Positions 57,494-64,000 of a DNA stretch of 64,000 nt are shown here, piece by piece. Every line of letters begins with the position of its first letter. The first letter of the stretch is position 1. Source of the stretch: Owenia fusiformis. Lineage: Eukaryota; Annelida; Polychaeta; Sabellida; Oweniidae. Where the stretch lies: assembly GCA_903813345.2 (NCBI GenBank), contig CAIIXF020000008.1:23234822-23298821 (forward strand). The letters are read 5' to 3'. The notes under the pieces were generated by a model. That model did no database searches. It was not told where the DNA came from and was given only the letters and a program-made list of their open reading frames with translations. The position numbers were made by a program, and so were the translations under genes.

Positions 57494-59150
57494 AACAACG
57501 GCAACGCCAAAGCGTAGCGAATCCCATCTAACAGAAATGGCTGGCATTTTTACAAACGAAATATATAGCAAATATCATAAAACAACACACCAGAAAGGCC
57601 ACCATTTTCAAAATGGTTAGCCAAGTTGTCATCAGAAGAAATAATATGCTTTTAGTAGCCACCTATACATTTTTTGAAAAATCGCACACATGTACTTGTG
57701 AAATAAGTAAAAAATGTAAAAATGACAGCCATTTTTTAAAATGGCCGCCTACTATCCGAAGTGTCATGAGACAGTGTGCAAGGCTCGTGAGTATTCACAT
57801 ATCAAATATGAACAAAATCGCTGAACTACTTTTCAGGTTATAGTAAAAACGTAAAAATGGTGGTCATTTTTCAAAATGGCCGCCTACTACCCAAAGTGTC
57901 ATTAGACAGTGTGCCATGCTTATAGTATTCACATATAAAATATGAAACATACCAAATATGAACAAAATCGCTGAACTACTTTTCGATTTATAGTAAAATA
58001 CGTTAAAATGGCAGCCATTTTTCAAAATGGCCACCTTCTACCAAAAGTGTCATTAGACAATGTGACATGCTTATAGTATTCACATACCAAATATGAACAA
58101 AATTGCTTCACTACTTTTCGAGTTATTGTAAAATATGTTAAAATGGCGGCCATTTTTCAAAATTTTTTCAAAATGGCTGCCTTCTACCAAAAGTGTCATA
58201 GGACAGTGTGCCATGCTTATAGTATTCACATACCAAATATGAACAAAATTGCTTCCCTACTTTTCGAGTTATAGTAAAATACGTTAAAATGGCGGCCATT
58301 TTTCAAAATGGCCACCTTCTACCAAAAGTGTCATAGGACAGTGTGCCATGCTTATAGTATTCACATACCAAATATAAACAAAATGGCTCCACTACTTTTC
58401 GAGTTATAGTAAAATATGTTAAAAAGGAGGCCATTTTTCAAATTTTTTTTCAAAATGGCCGCCTTCTACCAAAAGTGTCATAGGACAGTGTGCCATGCTT
58501 ATAGTATTCACATACCAAATATGAACAAAATCGCTCCACTACTTTTCGAGTTATAGTAAAATATGTTAAAATGGCGGCCATTTTTCAAATTTTTTTTCAA
58601 AATGGCCGCCTTCTACCAAAAGTGTCATAGGACAGTGTGCCATGCTTATAGTATTCACATACCAAATATGAACAAAATCGCTCCACTACTTTTCGAGTTA
58701 CAGCAAAAATCGTAAAATAACGAGTAAAGGCCGCCATTTTTCAAGATGGCTGCCATGTGCTTTTCTAATATCTACATTTGTAGCTTTATTAATGTCCTTT
58801 ATAATTTTTTTACACTTAAAACATATTGCTATTACAGTTTTACATATTGTACCTAAATTACTGTAAAATCTGCACTAAAATGGCCGCCATTTTGAAATGA
58901 GCGGCCATTTTGAAAATCGGCTTTCGAGCAGAACTTCTACCTCCATAGGATATATGTGTACAAAATATGAACAAAATCGGGCCAACGGTATTTGAGTTAT
59001 TGCCCGGACGGACGGACGGACAGACGGACGGATGGACGGACGGACGTACGTACGTACGTACGGACGGACGGACGGACGGACGGACGTACGTACGGACGGA
59101 CGGACGGAGGCGTTCCCTATATCCCTCTGAACTTCGTTCGATGGGATAAT
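57494..59150 (+). mobile_element. Family-B Helentron/pearl-like element, copy C (fullest)
   Basis: The left end is ACAACGGCAACGCCAAAGCG, then TAGCGAATCCCATCTAACAG. The core has about eight units of 136-147 bp, each with CACATACCAAATATGAACAA, TCGCTCCACTACTTTTCGAG, AAAATGGCGGCCATTTTTCA and CTTCTACCAAAAGTGTCATA. The right part holds a long (GACG)/(GTAC) microsatellite (58984-59110), CTATATCCCTCTGAACTTCG and TTCGATGGGATAAT. The arginine-, proline- and threonine-rich open frames across the microsatellite on both strands are repeat artefacts. Confidence 0.75.
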
Positions 59151-59225
59151 AAGATTCAACTCCTACATCTATTAACAAGGTTCAATAAAATCCTGTTACT
59201 CTGTTTCTGTTTCAGTCATGTTTAA

Positions 59226-61705
59226 GGTACTGGTAGCAAGAAAACACTTTTGAAAAAATGCTATACCTGCATGTGTTATTTTCTGGAACAAAATAAATTA
59301 TGACGGCATGTATGTATTTCCTTGCTTTTTTATTTATCTAAAGACTTCCAAGATGGCCACCAAAATGCAAGATGGTCGCCGAAAAGTTAATCAGCTCTAG
59401 AACTTCTTAACATGTAGCATGTGTGACAATTTGAAGTAAATCTACCAAGTGGTTTTCCTGGAATCACGATGGCAAGATTTATCTAGAAACTTCCAAGATA
59501 GCCACCAGAATGCAAGATGGTTGCCAAAAAGTTAATCAGCTCTAGAACTTCTGACCATGTAACATGTGTGAAAATTTGAAGTAAATCTGTCAAATGGTTT
59601 TCCTGGAATCGCATTGACAAGATTTATCTAAAAACTTCCAAGATGGCCACCAGAATGCAAGATGGCCACAGAAAAGTTAATCAGCTCTAGAACTTCTTAC
59701 CATGTAACATGTGTGAACATTTGAAGTAAATCCGTCCAGTGGTTTTCCTGGAATAGCATTGACAAGATTTATCTAAAAACTTCCAAAATGGCCACCAGAA
59801 CGCAAGATGGCCACCGAAAAGTTAATCAGCGCTTCAACTTCTTACCATGTAACATGTGTGAAAATTTGAAGTAAATCCGTCAAGTGGTTTCCTGGAATTG
59901 CGATGATAAGGTTTATCTAAAAACTTCCAAGATGGCCACCAGGATGCAAGATGGCCACTGAAAAGTTAGTCAGCTCTAGAACTTCTTATCATGTAACATG
60001 TGTGAAAATTTGAAGTAAATCCGTCAAGTTGTTTTCTTTGAATCGTGATGACAAGATAGTGAGACGCCGCCCACCCGTCCGCCCGACCATCAATGCATGT
60101 ATGTATTTCCTTGCTTTTTTATTTATCTAAAGACTTCCAAGATGGCCACCAAAATGCAAGATGGTCGCCGAAAAGTTAATCAGCTCTAGAACTTCTTAAC
60201 ATGTAGCATGTGTGACAATTTGAAGTAAATCTACCAAGTGGTTTTCCTGGAATCACGATGGCAAGATTTATCTAGAAACTTCCAAGATAGCCACCAGAAT
60301 GCAAGATGGTTGCCAAAAAGTTAATCAGCTCTAGAACTTCTGACCATGTAACATGTGTGAAAATTTGAAGTAAATCTGTCAAATGGTTTTCCTGGAATCG
60401 CATTGACAAGATTTATCTAAAAACTTCCAAGATGGCCACCAGAATGCAAGATGGCCACAGAAAAGTTAATCAGCTCTAGAACTTCTTACCATGTAACATG
60501 TGTGAACATTTGAAGTAAATCCGTCCAGTGGTTTTCCTGGAATAGCATTGACAAGATTTATCTAAAAACTTCCAAAATGGCCACCAGAACGCAAGATGGC
60601 CACCGAAAAGTTAATCAGCGCTACAACTTCTTACCATGTAACATGTGTGAAAATTTGAAGTAAATCCGTCAAGTGGTTTCCTGGAATTGCGATGATAAGG
60701 TTTATCTAAAAACTTCCAAGATGGCCACCAGGATGCAAGATGGCCACTGAAAAGTTAGTCAGCTCTAGAACTTCTTATCATGTAACATGTGTGAAAATTT
60801 GAAGTAAATCCGTCAAGTTGTTTTCTTTGAATCGTGATGACAAGATAGTGAGACGCCGCCCACCCGTCCGCCCGACCATCAATGCATGTATGTATTTCCT
60901 TGCTTTTTTATTTATCTAAAGACTTCCAAGATGGCCACCAAAATGCAAGATGGTCGCCGAAAAGTTAATCAGCTCTAGAACTTCTTAACATGTAGCATGT
61001 GTAACAATTTGAAGTAAATCTGCCAAGTGGTTTTCCTGGAATCACGATGGCAAGATTTATCTAGAAACTTCCAAGATAGCCACCAGAATGCAAGATGGTT
61101 GCCAAAAAGTTAATCAGCTCTAGAACTTCTGACCATGTAACATGTGTGAAAATTTGAAGTAAATCTGTCAAATGGTTTTCCTGGAATCGCATTGACAAGA
61201 TTTATCTAAAAACTTCCAAGATGGCCACCAGAATGCAAGATGGCCACAGAAAAGTTAATCAGCTCTAGAACTTCTTACCATGTAACATGTGTGAACATTT
61301 GAAGTAAATCCGTCCAGTGGTTTTCCTGGAATAGCATTGACAAGATTTATCTAAAAACTTCCAAAATGGCTACCAGAACGCAAGATGGCCACCGAAAAGT
61401 TAATCAGCGCTACAACTTCTTACCATGTAACATGTGTGAAAATTTGAAGTAAATCCGTCAAGTGGTTTCCTGGAATTGCGATGATAAGGTTTATCTAAAA
61501 ACTTCCAAGATGGCCACAAGGATGCAAGATGGCCACTGAAAAGTTAGTCAGCTCTAGAACTTCTTATCATGTAACATGTGTGAAAATTTGAAGTAAATCC
61601 GTCAAGTTGTTTTCTTTGAATCGTGATGACAAGATAGTGAGACGCCGCCCACCTGTCCGTGACCATCAAGCTGACGACAATATTGTACCTATTTTTAGGT
61701 ACAAT
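59226..61705 (+). mobile_element. Helentron/pearl-like element with three 789-bp higher-order repeats
   Basis: The basic unit is about 145 bp (ACTTCCAAGATGGCCACCAG, GAAAAGTTAATCAGCTCTAG, ACATGTGTGAAAATTTGAAG, GTGGTTTTCCTGGAAT). Five basic units plus GCCGCCCACCCGTCCGCCCG and an ATGCATGTATGTATTTCCTT joint make a 789-bp block, repeated three times (corresponding sites 59342, 60131, 60920). Only a few differences per block are visible. The right end is a hairpin ATTGTACCT/AGGTACAAT (61682-61705). The left limit is uncertain. Confidence 0.75.
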
Positions 61706-61714
61706 ACAAATTGC

Positions 61715-61905
61715 ATCTTTTAAGAAAAATGGTGGCCATTTTGAAATTCAGCAGCCATCTTGAAAATCTCTTCTTGAGCAAAGATCCTTTGTTCCTATGC
61801 ATCAGCATGTAAAATTTAGACAAAATCCATGAAACAATATTTGAGAATTTTTACGAAAAATGGCAGCCATTTTGAATTGAGTGACCATACTGAAAAATCC
61901 TTCTG
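61715..61905 (+). mobile_element. Fragment of another AAAATGGCAGCC-type element
   Basis: Carries AAAATGGTGGCCATTTTGAA and AAAATGGCAGCCATTTTGAA with a TTTAGACAAAATCCATGAAA block. Sequence typical of its right part (AAATTTGAATCAAATCAGTC, AGTAATCGCCCGGACAGACG) resumes at about 62948-63001. About 1 kb of other sequence separates the two, so the element may have been split by a later insertion. Confidence 0.45.
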
Positions 61906-61972
61906 GGCATGTATGGAATTTATTTTGGATCAAAATTGGACATTACATGATGTTTGGGAAAAATGGAACTAT

Positions 61973-62056
61973 ATGATGCGATACTCGAACCATATGATTC
62001 GAAACTCGCATCATACTATGCGAAATACGCATCATTATATGCGAAACTCGCATCAT
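61973..62056. repeat. Four 21-bp palindromic tandem units
   Basis: Units at 61973, 61994, 62015 and 62036 follow the form TATGCGAAACTCGCATCAT, each able to fold ATGCGA...TCGCAT. Half-units (AACTCGCATAGG, CGCTCGCATAGG) recur at about 62310-62345. The MRNSHH-type peptide across them is an artefact. Confidence 0.85.
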
Positions 62057-62945
62057 CGTATGCCATTTTCAATCCATGTTATACCAACAGTTAATTTTCT
62101 TCTAAACTTATTTCCATTCAAACACGCACTGGTTGTATCAAGTGTCACACAAAGAGTTAGCACTAACTCCAATCACTTTCCAAAAATCCAAAAGCAATGC
62201 TGAAATGTCACACGGATTGTGTTATAAGTTGCATAGAATACTGAAAGAATTACTCATGGATCAAAGTAAATTTCGAACGAACATGTCAATTTACACACGC
62301 ATTGAGTTCAAACTCGCATAGGATGGTTCCCGCTCGCATAGGCTGTCACAAACAAGTTGCACTTCACATAGGGTGCGAGATTTGAAGTCACGTGATATTT
62401 ACATCCTGGTTTCTACAATATGGCGCCCTCCGTTGAAATGTTATAAAATGTAAATTTTAAATTAAAAATATATAATAGTTCAAGGCCCTAGGCCAGGGAG
62501 ACGTACAGTGGCCATTTATTGAGAAACTACAAACTAGATCTTTTTATCTTTTTGCCGCGCTGATGTGTTATTTCGTTCAGTGCAAAAGTAACACGAGATT
62601 AAGAACAAAATCTCGAACATCTCTAGAAAGCAATTTAAGTTACATCAAGGTGTGTGGTCAGTACATCAAGGTGTGTGAAGGGAAAAACGTTTGTGCGAGC
62701 CGCATAAGCATTTGTTCGACTTGTGTACCCTGTTCGATGTCATTTTTAAACAATTATGCATACACAAATACGCATGTACAAGTGTGATTTTACAAACATA
62801 AAGTGTGCAAACTCGAACAAACCGTGTATGAAATAACACGGATTGTGTATGTATTCTGCTTAACGCTATTCCATGTGTTAGAGATATCACATAAATATAA
62901 GATGTCCAATTTTGGTACAGTTTTAACACCATAGGCATGATTCTC
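62057..62945. other. Unassigned sequence between element halves
   Basis: Motifs CACACGGATTGTGT (about 62209) and AACACGGATTGTGTATG (about 62836) recur, and TCACGTGA is at about 62388. It may be an inserted element, but no clear terminal repeats were found. Short open frames have no support. Confidence 0.35.
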
Positions 62946-63001
62946 TAAAATTTGAATCAAATCAGTCAAAAGGTATTTGAGTAATCGCCCGGACAGACGA
63001 A

Positions 63002-64000
63002 CAAAATTATATGACAAAAGAGATGACTTTAATTTTGACATTGTCAATTTTCCACATTTGGATAGCAATATTCCACTAAACCCAGCATATGGTGTTTATG
63101 TATCCCAGCTTATTAGATATAGCAGGGCGTGTTCAAAATATCTATATTTCAAATCAAGACACCATATTTTAGTGACCTGTTAGGTCAAGGTTATACTTGT
63201 AAAAAATTTTGAAATTTTGAAATTTCAAATTTTACCACTTGAGATGCTGAAGGATATAGGAATTCTATAATAAATTTGCAATGAACTCACAATTTTTTCA
63301 CTTGGCACCTTTTGAGGTGGATCCTGGCTATGGCATTAATGGTTGAGAAATAGGGATCGAAACCAGCCATAGTTTTCTCCTGATGACCATTGTGAATTGT
63401 TGTGTTTTATGGATTATGATGACGGCTTTGCGAACGGATGTTGACCCTTTGAACTGCCCATGGACTTGGAGACAGGATTTTATCTATCCACATCTTTTAT
63501 GAGTACTAGTATCTACAACTATTTTTGATGTTTTGAGTATTGGCTATCAATTTTTAAACTTTTCTTCAACATGTATTGTAATGACTTCAGTATGAATGAA
63601 ATGTCCCTTGGTGTTCTGGTCCTGGATTGTGATATTGGTTCTCGATTGGAGGGGGGAGGGGGATGTTAGATATTGTTTCTTTTCACGTTAGATCAAGGTT
63701 TTGGGATATATAGGGTCTTTTCTTGTTGGGTTTCTTTAAAGTTTTTAGTCACCCTTCCCTTTTGGCATTTGTGCTTATATATTCCCCATCAAACTTCATT
63801 CGATGGGTTAATTAAGTGTACCAGGAAAACAGTAAGTAAAGCTCAGACCACCAAGATCTTGATTAATCTCTGTTCAGATTAATAAAGGTAGTGTTATCAA
63901 CGTATACAAGATGTAAAATATATCAGACCCCAGGTGTAGGAGATAAGTTTGCCCCTAATTACAAACAGTGGATTCCAAAATTATTATGAAGGACGATTTT
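63002..64000. other. Unassigned sequence
   Basis: A family-B-like tail TATTCCCCATCAAACTTCAT then TCGATGGGTTAATTA is at 63780-63815. Apart from that no supported feature was seen. Confidence 0.4.

Noticed and set aside
58858-59225. Arg/Pro/Ser/Val- and Arg/Thr/Asp/Gly-rich open frames on both strands
   Set aside because: Translation of the GACG/GTAC microsatellite of a family-B element; not genes.
61973-62056. CRISPR-like array
   Set aside because: Units abut without spacers, only four copies, and the genome is eukaryotic.
62400-62450. ATGGCGCCCTCCGTTGAAATG near a TCACGTGA site as a promoter and start codon
   Set aside because: The frame stops after eight codons and no donor site rescues it.
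63280-63700. A purine run (63647-63663) followed by TGTTAGATATTG, reminiscent of a polypurine tract and LTR start
   Set aside because: No coding sequence, matching second LTR or primer site was seen; a purine run alone is not enough to call a fossil retroelement.

Overview
The window looks like one stretch of an AT-rich invertebrate genome, most likely a mollusc and probably a bivalve. It has long introns, no bacterial-style gene packing, and many non-autonomous elements with tandem cores, a (GACG/CCCG)-type microsatellite and a 3' hairpin, a layout I know from bivalve pearl/Helentron-type elements. The species is an inference. No complete host gene, rRNA or intact tRNA was seen.

The one host gene I can support runs on the minus strand across most of the window. 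Its exons lie, in transcription order, at 50561-50452, 41675-41618, 11153-10074 and 6341-6055. Phases agree at all three junctions and every boundary has a good AG acceptor and GT donor. The last two exons are clearly a PALS1/MPP5 (Stardust) polarity scaffold: an EMAIDVP motif like vertebrate EMAVDCP, a basic coiled region, then L27N and the start of L27C. The first two exons encode the C-terminal part of a PDZ domain, spliced in frame to a long disordered region. Vertebrate PALS1 as I know it has no such upstream PDZ. The rest of the gene (end of L27C, central PDZ, SH3, GUK) should lie to the left of the window, and the start of the N-terminal PDZ to the right.

Introns hold the rest. 0-2.1 kb: a tandem-core Helentron-like element. 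7.2-7.8 kb: a small relative of the GGCC-rich family seen again at 50.7, 56 and 57.5-59.2 kb. 16.1-21.8 kb: a nearly intact LINE (minus strand) with a coiled-coil/SGNH-esterase ORF1 and an endonuclease-RT ORF2 interrupted by one frameshift in an A7 run. 22.3-23.4 and 33.2-34.2 kb: Tc1/mariner-type elements with long inverted arms. 25.8, 34.5, 35.9, 37.4, 42.4, 42.6 and 43.5 kb: foldback or MITE elements. 46.8-50.2 kb: a 3.4-kb foldback whose arms are themselves palindromes. 38.4-40.0 and 54.0-55.5 kb: large minisatellites with 41- and 52-bp units. 59.2-61.7 kb: three near-identical 789-bp higher-order repeats.

The points most worth following are the PDZ extension of the PALS1 gene, a possible alternative exon at 24.85-24.95 kb whose phases match exon 2, the nested palindrome at 46.8-50.2 kb, and the covarying end repeats of the 7.2/50.7/57.5-kb element family.
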